Below are positions 24,060 to 34,659 of a stretch of 64,000 nucleotides of DNA, piece by piece. Numbering within the stretch: position 1 is the stretch's first letter; each line of letters begins with the position of its first letter. The DNA comes from Podaxis mareebaensis (Eukaryota; Basidiomycota; Agaricomycetes; Agaricales; Agaricaceae), in contig JAEUWP010000221.1 in the NCBI GenBank assembly GCA_018524725.1, positions 44,652-108,651 of the forward strand, given 5' to 3'. The position numbers and the translations under genes are program-made. Below the pieces are notes generated by a model. That model was not told where the DNA came from. It did not search any database and was given only the letters and a program-made list of their open reading frames with translations.

Positions 24060-24808
24060 TCAGGCGGAAGACGAACTCAACGACTCCTCTCCCTCTTCCA
24101 CAACCATCCCCGATCCCGACGGAGACCCGGACCCCGAAGCACCCACATCACCACTACCATTCACCGCCTGCACCTCCTCCGGATCCAACCAACTCTCCTC
24201 CACTGTCGCCTTCACCCTCCTCACATACTCCTTCATATTCTCTCTATACAACTGCGCCGCCTCCGCATTCGCCGGACTATTCGGATTCGGATCATGCAAC
24301 AAACTCTGAATACTCGTCAAAATCGCCGCGACATCATACGTCGGTGACCACCTGTTCTGCAGAATATCTAGACAGAGTTCACCGTTCGCGTATACGTTCG
24401 GGTGGAACATTCTCGAAAGGAACCGGACAGAGGGGGGTTTGTTGGGGTAGGATTCGTCGAATGTGAGTAGGAGTTTGAATGTTCCGTCTTCGAATGGTGT
24501 GTCGCCTATTTTGTAGTTGGAAAGGCGGAGGTGGGTTGGAGGGGGACAAGGGTTAGTCGATTGGTTGGGTTCTGGGCATCTGGCGCATTGCACGCGAGAT
24601 GCCACTGCACGAGCTTCACTCACCAGGACCAAAGATCACGGCGTTCCATAACATAATGTTGTCGGGGCATGGGCTCCCTGAAATACCACCCGGAGGATCG
24701 GTGGAGAGGCGTTTAAAGTCGCGAATGAGACGCCTCCTGCAGTTGGTTGACTAATCCCGGTAAAATTAGTCCCAGCTCAAGGTTGCAGCTACAGCAAAGG
24801 CTTACCAT
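24060..24808 (-). CDS. UBC2: Ubiquitin-conjugating enzyme E2, RAD6/UBC2 type
   Basis: This E2 monoubiquitinates histone H2B and works in postreplication repair. Exon 3 (24060-24505) and exon 2 (24624-24736) encode an almost canonical protein: [17 protein letters not shown], then across the splice [19 protein letters not shown], the active-site Cys in [13 protein letters not shown], and [20 protein letters not shown] Ser/Gly/Glu-rich acidic tail follows WLDPEEV, like the yeast Rad6 tail. The donor of intron 1 (GTAAGC after ...CCCATG), its CTAAT branch and the CTGCAG acceptor look real. However, exon 1 must end in phase 2, and no in-frame ATG is present before an upstream TAA. The visible ATG (24806-24808) is out of frame with exon 2, so the true start is unresolved. 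The tail codons were copied into the left duplication unit at 18783-18850. Confidence 0.9.
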
Positions 24809-25143
24809 GGGTGTTGTTCAGTGAATTAGTGGGTCGTTAGAAACGTGATAGAGCAGAGGGACGAGGGAAAGGTAGGCTATTATATGGGCGGAGAAGCTAG
24901 AAAAGGACGTTGCTGGGTAAGGAGCCAGTCTGATTCCACCAATGAGGCTGTGTCTTTTCTATTTGCCATCAACTCTTGCGACAAACAATTCGCTGACTCA
25001 GCAACTCGGGGTTTCACAACTCCCTTGATTAGATTAACTGTACCCAAAGTCCAACGAAGTATCAAAGAGTGTAGTAGGGGTATACGGGCAGCACTGCTAC
25101 ACGTTTTATGGACAATTATAACACCTGCCAGATGTTCTAAGGG

Positions 25144-26842
25144 TCAAGGACGGTGGCCATTCCCGACGGGCACTGCGTCGGACTGATCGACAATAACAGC
25201 TCCGGTCATGAGCGCGGAGAACGCAAGCATGATGGCACTTCCGCTGAGCACCGCTTGCCGAGCAGAGGAAACTCCGGTAAGGAGCGAGAACACAACAAAG
25301 ATGTTAAGTGGCACGCGGAAGAGGGATGAGAGCTGTTAATCAAACAGAGAACCATTCATCAACAATCAAATCCGAAAATATTCCCAAACATCAAAATGTC
25401 ACTGACCGTTGCCCGATGTTCATTTGAAATCAATGTTCCCCTCAACATACCCTGCACAGGATAGTACATCCCCACACACGCCTCGAACGCGCAGAACGCC
25501 CAAAAGCGCACTTCTTCGTTCCTCGAAGAGATGCTGCTTGCCAATGCCAACGCGCTTACGGCGCACACAATGCTGCTAAGCTTGGCGTGCGTCGTCAGAG
25601 ACGAATCAGCGCCCTTGATTTTGGAATATGCCACGATCATGGTGTAGAGGATGGATCCAATCATCATGGAGACCATGAACGACGAAAATATGTAGCCGAA
25701 TGGAAGGGTCTCATCGTAACGGGTGACTTGTTGGAGGGAGGGGACCCAGATGAAAACGAAGAGGTACATCGAGCCTTCAAAGCAAGTCTGCGTCAAGCCA
25801 AGGACCAGAAGCATAGGGTCTGATTCATAACAGAAGTCAGCGAGAAGAGCTGAATAGATGTCGAGGCGAGAGCATACCTTCACGAACGATCCTCCATGCC
25901 TGTCCCAACCTCTTGACCTGGAAAACATCAGCCGTCACCGACCCTCCTCCACCTCCATAATTCTCCACCCATGTCCCGCTAATTACGAAATACGCAAGCA
26001 CAAGCAAACACCCGCTCGCAATGAATGGCGATGCGAAATTGCTTGTTGATGCAACGAGTTTATTGCTGAACACGCCAGCACCAGTAGCCACGAATCCATT
26101 AACAAGTGTCGCACGTCCCATGATGGTTGACAAGTCGGCCGAAGGTAGGCCCATAGACGACGCCGAAGAAATTAACCACGATTCGAACGCGGAGAATAGG
26201 ATAGAGGTTGAGACACCACCGAGGAGGCGGCCAGCGAGTAGGATAGGCAGGATAGGGAAGAGAATTAGAATGCACGCCAGGGTATAAGTTACGCAGAATG
26301 TCAGACACAGTTTCCGCCGACCGCTGTGTTGAAATCAGTCATAAGTCATGCCAGCAGTACAGCATAGAGGGCGGTACGCACTGCTGGTCGGCCCAAACAC
26401 CTACAAGAGGTGCTGCCATCCCCGCCGACACGAACCCCGTCACAAATAGCAACGCAACAATGCGCTCCGGAAATTCATACTGCTCTCTGTACAGAGAGTA
26501 TACATACGGGCCTTGCAGCCAGTCGGCGCCTATTTGGACACGTTACACATATCAGCACCAACAAGGATCTTCAGGGGATGACTAACGAGCATACATACCC
26601 ATAACGATAGCATAAACGACCAGATACTTCCTTGCCAACGTCTTCAACGCGCTCCCTGCATTCGGCGGTCGGGCACTCTCCAACCTATCATCCGCGCTCT
26701 CCTTCGTAGCCGACTCCTTCTCCAATCCTGACACGTATCTCTCCGCAAGCAACAGCACGAGGCAGAGAAGAGTAAGAAAGACGAGACAAGTCTCGTAGAA
26801 CGACTCGAGGGTGAACGAGTTGTACAACCTCACCAGAATCAT
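25144..26842 (-). CDS. MFS transporter, MFSD5/molybdate-anion transporter family
   Basis: Five exons are supported on the minus strand: 26599-26842, 26382-26529, 25878-26323, 25407-25819 and 25144-25332. They give 479 residues. The hallmark GADWLQGPYVYSLY crosses the first splice, followed by GRRKLCLTFC, GRLLGGVSTSILFSAFESW and VGMYYPVQGMLRGTLI, all typical of MFSD5. There are about twelve hydrophobic membrane segments, and a polar loop sits after the first two. Family members import molybdate in algae and are plasma-membrane or endomembrane proteins elsewhere; the substrate here is inferred from the family only. The start at MILVRLYNSF is the first Met of an open exon. The gene is tail-to-head with UBC2 and has its own terminator region to the right of 24.85 kb. 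Confidence 0.85.
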
Positions 26843-27841
26843 GACGAAGTTTTTGGGGTATGAGAAAGCAAGGTAAGGAAGAAACAGAAAAGGGAAAGGA
26901 AGTGACAGCTGATGAGAATATGGATATCAACACAGGGACCAAATTTATCAACCCCGCCTTCCCCGAAACGTTGCCATCATTCTTTGTTCTAATGGCGGTG
27001 CTACCCGCCATTTCCGTCCTTCAAGTCCGTTCATTTGGAGCATGCATCCTTTGCTCAATCGCGCCCGTATTTCTTCATGTGTGACTCAAACATAGTTCAG
27101 CACTTCCTACACGCCGCAACGCACAAGCCAACAACCACGCAATCTATCACACTCCAACGCACAGCTGTCCTCCGCAGACAAAAATAGCACGCAAGAGAGA
27201 TCACACAGCTCATCGTTCTTCTACTCAATCCGCAGCAGTGTTTCCTCACTTGGTATGCAACGTTGAACTTGTACTGGCGCACGGGAGGAAAAGAAGAAGA
27301 ATACTATCAGACCAAGTATCCGGACTTGGCAGAAACCTACATCCATTGATTCTGTCAACAGCCATCTCTCTGTCTCCACAGGGCCACGTGGCTGCTGGTA
27401 TGGCATCTTGTACAGACCGGTTGGAACGAGAATAAAGTAGTGCATATGCAACACGTTTGTGATGAGTTTTCAGCTAGTGCTATTTTTCAGGGAGACTTAC
27501 TCCACTTAGCCCCACCAAATTGTGGTCTCTCGTCGCCACCACCAACCTCGGCAACTGCCGCACTGGTCTGCCTCGAGGTCGTCCAAACCTTAGCGGCCTG
27601 ATAAATAGAGGAGTCTAATACTTTGGGTGCCAGTTCTCAAATTTAAGCAAGGTATAGGTGTCATCTATTAAGGACGTCACGAGGAACAAAGCCTAGCATA
27701 CGTCCAACCACCAAGGGAGAGCAAGGTTTGCAGTTACGCCGCTCCCTATAACGTTCGCTCTCCTAATTTGGCACGGGTCAGGCATTGACGAAGGAAGCGA
27801 TTCTCTGGGGTCAGGCGGACGGAGTCGCACACTCTCCTCAT
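26843..27841. other. Intergenic region with a possible small spliced ORF
   Basis: No recognised gene is present. On the minus strand, an AAKVWTTSRQTSAAVAEVGG-like segment (about 27500-27600) ends near a GTAAGT donor. A second segment, LVPTGLYKMPYQQPRGP (about 27380-27430), follows at intron-like distance. They could be exons of a small protein of about 80 residues, but no start exon was established. Treat this as an unproven candidate. Confidence 0.25.
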
Positions 27842-29587
27842 TCACTGACATCGCCGTCGTCTTCCCTTCGATAATAATAATTGCAAAGCGCCTGCTATGG
27901 AACCCTTAGAGCTGAGAACGGGGGACTGTTTGTCAGCAATCAAACACCAAGTCGAATGTCGCAAAAAACGCACTTCGTCGAGGATACGTTCAACCTTGTC
28001 TAAATCGGGTAGTACGTCTCCATTCATCACCATCGCATGCTGAAAACGGTGTCTCTTTTGTACGACGTGATCATGAATCTCGTCATTTCGTCCTCGCATC
28101 GGGCCCTCCACATTCAGCCATTGCGTTATTTCCTTACAGGTCGGACGGTCCCCAGGATCCCTGTTCCAGCATTGATTCATGAGATTCCACATTTCATCGT
28201 TGATTTGGTCCGGATCAAATCGTGGATCTCCGGACGGACGGGTTGGCAAGCCTCCCGTAATTACAGCTACAATGGTTTGTGCGTCGGTGTTGTACTCATG
28301 CAGGGGGGGTTTTCGCGTTAAGACCTGCATATATTGAGCGATGCCATTGACGTTCAAAAAATTGAAGTCATACCTCATAACACACGCATCCAAAAGCCCA
28401 TACATCACTTTCTCTGCTCGGAGAAGAACAGAAAAGAAGCTCTGGAGCAGCCCAGCGAACGCTATGGGCAAGCACGGAGCTGGTTGTATTCATGAATGGG
28501 AGGGTCTTATCGGTGAGAACGTTTGACAAGCCGAAGTCGGTAATACATGCTCTGCCAGATGCATTCACGAGGACATTCAGCTGTAATATTCGCTTCTCAG
28601 AGAATGGAGGAAAGATTACGAAAGAAAGTTAAGTTACCCCTTTCAAGTCACCGTGAACAACTTCCATACCATGCAGGTATTCGAGGCCATGGGCAATATC
28701 GTGGATCTTTCACGGCCGTTAATCAATCAAGGCTAATCATGACCATGGTGATAGGAAAACTTACAAAAGGTCCACGAGGAACAGATGGATTTTGCCTCAG
28801 ATATGCGACGAGGTTGCCGTTGTCCATCCATGGTGACACGAGGCAGATCCGTTTGCGGGCTTCATCAAAGTAATAAACGCCATAAAAAGGAGCGATGTTC
28901 GGATGGTCAAAATGACCCCACAAAATCGCCTCCTTCGCCAATGTCTGATTCCGGGCCAAATCAGGAAAATGGACCTGTTGTGGAGGCCGTAGATTTGACG
29001 AACCTGGAGTGCAGCGTCCTTCTCTCCTTTGGTGAACAAGCGCAAGACCTTCAGGCAGAGGATTTGTTCTTCATGATAGCCTTTGAAGATGTCGCAAAAA
29101 CCGCCGCCATTTTCGATCTCACCAAGTTTTATGTTTTTGAGTAGGTAACACCGAGGATAAAGATTGGAGGCCTTGGAGAGCTTGTATAATGCTATAAAGG
29201 CGTGCTTTGCCAACCAAGGTGCAGAAGACTGTGGACAGGAGAGCATCTGGGATATCGAAAAGTTCTCAGTACAGGAAGGTAAGGCTAAATTTGGTTCCTC
29301 ACGGAGGATAAAAAGTCTATCACTGACTGAGCGCCATCGCCTTTTAGGTTCCACATGGCAGCCCTCTTCTCTGCAGAATTCAACACATCTGAAAGTTTAT
29401 TCCAGAGATGCCGAAGAACAGGATCCATCATTGTGAATGGCTTAGGCGTATTACCCAATGTTCGTGGCGACGACATTAGACAAGGTTCGTTCCCTGGCGA
29501 AGTGAGTGCCAGATTGACAAGAGGTGGAGGTTGAGGAGTCGCTGTAGGCTCTGTAGGATGGGCTTTGGGTGTGCTATTGCCAACCAT
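27842..29587 (-). CDS. Ser/Thr protein kinase (basidiomycete TKL-like)
   Basis: The N-terminus is a Pro/Thr-rich stretch and a helical segment (MMDPVLRHLWNKLSDVLN). It splices (29303|29228) to SSAPWLAKHAFIALYKLS and then the kinase domain. The Gly loop is IENGGGFCDIFKG, the ATP-anchoring Lys is in LCLKVLR, and the catalytic loop is VVHGDLKG. The Arg of the usual HRD is Gly, as often seen in this fungal group, but the catalytic Asp is kept. The Mg-binding DFG is ITDFGLS, and the activation segment ends in RWAAPELL. PTCKEITQWL marks the last helix. A tail of about 100 residues follows. The start at 29587 is the first Met compatible with the exon 1 frame; MSSPRTLG or MMDPVL are alternatives. The substrate is unknown. 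Exon 1 lies immediately downstream of the HMG-box gene in the same orientation. Confidence 0.8.
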
Positions 29588-29807
29588 GATTGGTGGAATG
29601 GCATCTGGATTGGAGTCGCCGCCAGGAAGGATTTCGGAACCACCAGGCTGGATGGTGTTACAGCCCAAGTCAAGAGATAACTGTTGGGCTTGAGTTGTAG
29701 GTAGAGTTGAGGCCGACTGGTACGGTGGTGATGGAGGTGTAGCCGTAGAAAGACCATGGCGTATAACTGAATGGAGAGGACGAAGGAAGCATCGTCTGCG
29801 TCAGTAT

Positions 29808-30338
29808 CTATCTCGTATTCAGCTTATCCTCCTTACCTTGCTTGGCAACATTCTTGCCCTTCCTTTTATCCTTCATGCATTTGTGGATGGGATGTATCTG
29901 TTTGCAACCCTTCTTCCTCTCTTCTGCCTTGTCCTCCCAGAACTTGCGCTCTGTGGGCGAGAGTAGCCTCCATTTCTGGCTGACTGTCTTGTAGAAATGG
30001 TTCAGTCGTCGTTCCTTCGGCAGGTCAATAGAATTCTTGTCGGTAGTGGCTCCTCGGTGTTCTTTGCTGAATTGGTGTCGGAAGAGGATGAATGCGTTCA
30101 TGCGGCGCTTGATGTGGCCAGAATTACATTTGTGCAGTCGCTGCCGCATTTCGTCAGTGATGGTGCGGTGCATCGATGACCTGCGAGGTTGGCGTCGATG
30201 CGTGAGTGAAGATGATGAGGATTCGAAAACGGATGTGACGGAAGACCTTGGCGGAGTGGGGGACATGGCGGTGAGAGTCGAGGGCTGAGGGAAACCCGTG
30301 GAGGGAACACATTGATAGGTTGTGGGTGATATTCTCAT
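29808..30338 (-). CDS. HMG-box DNA-binding protein
   Basis: A single open exon of 176 codons starts with MRISPTTYQC. A Ser/Thr/Pro-rich N-terminus is followed by an HMG box at roughly residues 75-150. Its motifs are HIKRRMNAFILFRHQF, RLNHFYKTVSQKWRLL and ERKFWEDKAEERKK, so it belongs to the sequence-specific MATA/SOX-like group. Fungal members control mating and pheromone response; that role is inferred here. A good donor (AAGCAAG followed by GTAAGG) lies near the end, so the protein probably continues into a second exon around 29480-29775. The frame reached from that donor has poor composition and conflicts with the kinase exon. The printed end (TAG at 29808) assumes the intron is retained. 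Confidence 0.75.
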   Translation of the reverse strand: MRISPTTYQCVPSTGFPQPSTLTAMSPTPPRSSVTSVFESSSSSLTHRRQPRRSSMHRTITDEMRQRLHKCNSGHIKRRMNAFILFRHQFSKEHRGATTDKNSIDLPKERRLNHFYKTVSQKWRLLSPTERKFWEDKAEERKKGCKQIHPIHKCMKDKRKGKNVAKQGKEDKLNTR

Positions 30339-30459
30339 CGCATTTAAGTACCGTTTTGCGAGACCAAGTTGGTTCGAATTGCGGGGAAGTGAGCTTTCAG
30401 CACAACCATTAAATAATGAATAGGCGAGAGCTCAAATCCCCGTGAACTCCTCTTACCAT

Positions 30460-31310
30460 ATATGTACAATCTCAAGCTCAATGGCTGCCTTTAGGATGCC
30501 TGATCTCAGATCCGAGTAGATCTGACCCTGATCAGTACATCCATTGATAGTGCACAGGCGAACAATCAAATCGTATGTTCCTTGCGGAACTCTCTTGCTA
30601 TAGATGACCTCAAGCTCGATGGCTGAGTTTAGGATACCTGATCTCAGATCCGAGAAGAGACCCCGATCGATACAGCCGTTGGTAATGCGCGGGTGAACAT
30701 TCGAATTTTCGAATCACACATCACCTTGCAGAACTTTCTTACTATACATAGATGACCTCAAGCTCGATGGCTGAGTTTAGGATACCTGATCTCAGATCCG
30801 AGCAGAGACCCCGGTCGATACAGCCGTTGGTAATGCGCGGGTGAACATTCGAAATTTCGAATCGCACGTCACCTTGCAGAACTCTCTTACTATACATAGA
30901 TGACCTCAAGCTCGATGGCTGAGTTTAGGATACCTGATCTCAGATCCGAGCAGAGACCCCGGTCGATACAGCCGTTGGTAATGCGCGGGTGAACATTCGA
31001 AATTTCGAATCGCACGTCACCTTGCAGAACTCTCTTACTATACATAGATGACCTCAAGCTCGATGGCTGAGTTTAGGATACCTGATCTCAGATCCGAGCA
31101 GAGACCCCGGTCGATACAGCCGTTGGTAATGCGCGGGTGAACATTCGAAATTTCGAATCACACATCACCTTGCAGAACTCTCCTACTATACATAGATGAC
31201 CTCAAGCTCGATGGCTGAGTTTAGGATACCTGATCTCAGATCCGAGCAGAGACACTGATCAAGACAACCATTGGTAATGCACGGGTGAACATTCGAATCG
31301 CACGTTGTTA
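30460..31310. repeat. 148-bp tandem repeat array
   Basis: Five near-identical units start with GATGACCTCAAGCTCGATGG at 30603, 30751, 30899, 31047 and 31195, an exact 148-bp spacing. A diverged sixth unit lies upstream at about 30463. Each unit contains ATACCTGATCTCAGATCC, GCGCGGGTGAAC and GCAGAACTCTCTTACTATA. The inner units carry a perfect 16-bp palindrome, ATTCGAAATTTCGAAT (30847-30862, 30995-31010, 31143-31158). The edge units and the dispersed relatives have only a single CATTCGAATCG-like core. Unit identity is high, so the array expanded recently. Confidence 0.92.
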
Positions 31311-31789
31311 CGGTTTCATCCATTTTTAGTTTCTTTCTGTTTCACCGTTTACGTGTCTTTCTCTTTCTCATCTTTTCTTCTTATCGTCTTAAGGAGGTTG
31401 CGTTGTCTTCTAGTTCATCGACTCCTCTCATCTCTTCTTCACGTGTATATGTTTGATTTCATACCGGCGTCATTCATGATATTCCAAAGCTCTTCTAGTC
31501 TTATCCTAGGTCTATACATACTTAGATACCGCGGATCGGAGTAGTCAGCAGGGAGGATAAATACCAGACTATCATGTAGTAGATCGCCGGTGTTATCTTG
31601 ACTCATTGTGTGTTCCACTTTCTGTGATTAAGTTCACCCGTGCCTTGGCCCACATTACGCTTCCTCCAACAATAAGCTCGTCGCATCCCTGCTAAGGTTT
31701 TGCCCTTGGGGGACGGCTTAGGAGCAGATATCGACCTAGTATGACACTAGGTGGTATGCCTCACCTGTGTAACTAGACATAGGGAGACA

Positions 31790-31975
31790 ATGTAACACAC
31801 TTCGCCTTGCAGAACTCTCTTACTATAGATGACCTCAAGCTCAATGGCTGCATTTAGGATACCTGATCTCAGATCTGAGCAGAGACCCTGATCAATGCAG
31901 CCATTGATAATGCACGGGTGAACACTCAAATTGCACACCGCCTCGCAGAACTCTCTTACTATACTATGGAGTGCC
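31790..31975. repeat. Dispersed single copy of the 148-bp repeat
   Basis: One diverged unit: GATGACCTCAAGCTCAATGG at 31828, the GATCTCAGATC core, and TGCACGGGTGAACACTCAAA. It is flanked on both sides by GCAGAACTCTCTTACTATA. It lacks the palindrome expansion found in the array and is about 0.5 kb beyond the array end. Confidence 0.8.
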
Positions 31976-32589
31976 CGTTATTCGGATGAGTTATTCGGAT
32001 GATCGTGGAAGCATCCGCTAGTGCCACAAAGGTCCTCGATGTATTTGGAATACACAAGGCACTTTGTTTGAGCGGCCCGCTGGTCCGGAGCCGGACCGCT
32101 CTTGAATACATGGAAAACTTCACAGTGCTCACTAATGCTTCCGCAATGTCAATCAATGGCTTACAACAAAAGAGCCCAGTACAAGCCGACTCCATGTCAC
32201 TCCGTGATTTTCTATCCTGGGACAAATCAGTTGGGGGAAGTAATTGTGATTGAAGGGACCAATCCATGTATCCCATGTACAGTCATGGACAACCAAAACC
32301 GACCAACTCAGTAGAGTAGTTTTGATTTGTGGAAAAACATGCTCGATCGATAGATCTCGTTAAGGGGAGTTCATTGAGCCCAGAAAGGAGAAATTCTGAC
32401 AAGCGGTTCGCTCACAAAGTGCCGTTTCATCTTATGACTGCAAAAATTATGGCTGGGGACCCAAATCACATTCAAAAATTATGGGAAGTGTTGCATTTGA
32501 TTCATTTCATGGAGTTGAGTGTAAACCTGAAGTTAGAAGAAAGTCTAACGAGCGGTTGTTGTGTAATTAATTTTTTATTCTTTTATAAC
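31976..32589. other. Unassigned region between repeat and transposon remnant
   Basis: No gene is recognised. Two opposing ORFs at 31959-32276 overlap each other and neither has a known motif. The region lies inside repeat-derived DNA and may belong to the same decayed element as the following ORF. Confidence 0.3.
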
Positions 32590-33240
32590 ATTCTCTACCT
32601 ACTGCTATGGGCCGACAGAAAAAGCGCAAACGTAACATATCTGGGCTCCGAAACCAGCCCAGGGTCACTAGTGAGAGTGTCACTAGTGAGAGTGTCACCA
32701 GTGAGAGTGTCACCAGTGAGAGTGTCACTCCGAGTCATGAGCAACATGCTCTCAAAAACACAATGGAGGTGGATGTTGATGGAGGGCTCGGCACTGAGGT
32801 GTTGCCTAGTGGTGATGTTTCAGACAATGCCAAAAACTCAGATGAAGAAGGCCCCACCCGAGGCATGGATTATATCAAACCATGATTGGTGGATTCTGAC
32901 ACTGAGTCTGAGAATGAGGATGATGGGCTATACCAGGATGCATTGGAAGATAATTATCATGAGTGGACGGCTGATTTGGGAAGGGAAGGATTTCAAGTTA
33001 GGATGATGGGCATGGCAGTGGACATTTGATGAAGCCAAGAAAGCAGCCATCGAGGCACTTGATTCATGTCTGGTTGATGTTATCCGCCGGTTTGTGAATC
33101 AATCCTGGCGATTCATGAGTGCCTACAGGGTTGGCCTAACAGGAAAGGCAGCGGCATGGGCGGTTCGGAAGCAGAAGGGTCACCATGCCATTTCTCGGCA
33201 GGCTATGATGCATTTAGATGTTATTGTATCTTAGATTCAC
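32590..33240 (+). mobile_element. Degenerate transposon-like coding remnant
   Basis: An open frame starts MGRQKKRKRNISGLRNQ and runs through four copies of a 15-bp unit encoding TSESV (about 32668-32735), then an acidic stretch. It is interrupted by TGA near 32883. Other frames continue with DSDTESENEDDGLYQD and, after a further frame change, a Trp-rich segment (FVNQSWRFMSAYRVGLTGKA near 33090-33150). The basic start, acidic linker and Trp/Arg-rich block resemble the N-terminal regions of transposon-encoded proteins common in mushroom genomes. The family cannot be named securely. Stops and frame changes show it is dead, and no terminal repeats were found. Confidence 0.45.
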
Positions 33241-33679
33241 TGAATTCTGGTGCTATCTTTGCAAAAATTTGACCAAGATTTATGGCCAGAACCAAAAAAA
33301 CCGTGAGAAAATTAAGGAAGATGTGTTTTTCGACGTCTAAAATCATTCTGAGTTCATCCACGGAGCTTGAGAGGAACTCAACGAGCTGTTCCTTAGATAA
33401 TCAAGTTTGTCGGCTTTGCTTGTCCGCGACTGTACTCAATAGTAAATTCTAAGTTAATGGATATATAGGTGATACCCCCGAAGACAATAAACAAAATTTA
33501 AAATAAAACAGTTGATTGATATTGACTATGCGATCTGTCTTTGCGAGGGTAACGAACTCCCTGATTGTTTCTGCCTCTATGACCAAACACGTGAGGCTCG
33601 CTGATTCATCCGGATATTCCAACTCAGGGAAGGAATTCATGGTACCCTTGGGCCTCTCATATTCTCATCCGTCTCAAGT

Positions 33680-33890
33680 GTGGTAATGCGCGGGTGAACG
33701 TTCGAATCGCACGTCGCCTTGCAGAACTCTCTTACTATAGATGAGCTCAAGCTCAATGGCTGAGTTTTAGGATACCTGATCTCAGATCCTTGCAGATGCT
33801 TAAGGGACCCTAATCAGTACAAGCATTAATAATGCACGGGCGAACATTCAAATCACCCGTCGCCCCGCAGAACTCTTCTTACTTACTTTT
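33680..33890. repeat. Second dispersed copy of the 148-bp repeat
   Basis: GATGAGCTCAAGCTCAATGG at 33740, ACCTGATCTCAGATCC at 33775 and TGCACGGGCGAACATTCAAA identify one diverged unit. GGTAATGCGCGGGTGAACG just upstream shows the end of a preceding unit. It lies 2.4 kb from the array, so the element is dispersed as well as tandem. Confidence 0.8.
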
Positions 33891-34659
33891 CGGGTCTCTC
33901 AACTTGTTGCTTGGGCGTTCGGGGTGACCCGAAATTGAACGTCAATTAAGAAAATCAAATCAACAGGTGTCTTGCAAAAGGCTAACCACATAAGCCTTGA
34001 TGCTCTCCTCAACCCTGGGGACGAGCATTGCATCTCTGATATCTCCACAGACAGCATTTATGATGCTTGAAAGCTTGTTCCTGAGAGATCTGGGCTGCTC
34101 CAGCCATTCCGCTGAGAGACACTCATTGCGGATTTCTTTCGTCGTCAATACATAAGTCGTTGATCCAGCTTGAACTTACCAGTTCATCAATAGGATCGTT
34201 TTTCCGGCTGCAATGATTTCTTCAGTTGACGAGTGCTCCTCGGCCCCCAGGTGATTCCTCTGGCTGTGCAAGGCAAGACCATGCTTCGATGAATCCCACG
34301 GGTATCCATTCCAACTTGGTGCTCTCAGACGTATTGTAGGTACTATAGCATGTAAATGGGCTACTATGCACACTACAGTACCTCGAGTCCTGATAACGAC
34401 AGCAAATCCTAGAATCATCACTCCATCCACACCCGTGTCGCACCGAAAGCTCTATTGCAACGACTTAAGAAAACATAACTTCAAGATTCAATAACGACAA
34501 ACAATTGCAGCCCATGACACGAAAGCGAAACACCATAGGATGAGCAAGCCCAAAAAAAAAGGCCAACAAAGAAATGATCGCGTGCAAAGCTCGAAATCAA
34601 TCATAACATATTCCAGTCTTTTTCACCAATCGAGTCCGAAGAATTACCGCGCCGTACCA
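33891..34659. other. Gene-poor stretch 3' of TPS2
   Basis: No gene is recognised. Minus-strand ORFs at 33960-34148 and 34176-34430 have protein-like composition (for example KEIRNECLSAEWLEQPRS) but no identifiable domain and no convincing splice link. They may be decayed coding sequence. Confidence 0.3.

Larger units (their letters stand above)
18851..24128. repeat. Tandem segmental duplication II, right unit
   Basis: This is the second copy of MYND 5' part - NLR - UBC2 tail. It is about 5.3 kb, and its extra length comes mainly from a roughly 0.55 kb segment at 23081-23628 that is absent from the left unit. In this unit the NLR is intact and the UBC2 gene continues to full length. Confidence 0.85.

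Noticed and set aside
23945..24466. Plus-strand Pro/Ser-rich 173-codon ORF
   Set aside because: It lies antisense over the UBC2 3' exon, whose minus-strand product is unmistakable.
30603..30750. Cluster of tRNA genes
   Set aside because: A-box and B-box-like motifs exist, but no acceptor stem or complete cloverleaf could be drawn. At most it is tRNA-derived.
30460..31310. CRISPR-like array
   Set aside because: The 148-bp units are contiguous with no unique spacers between short repeats, and the genome is eukaryotic. It is a tandem satellite.
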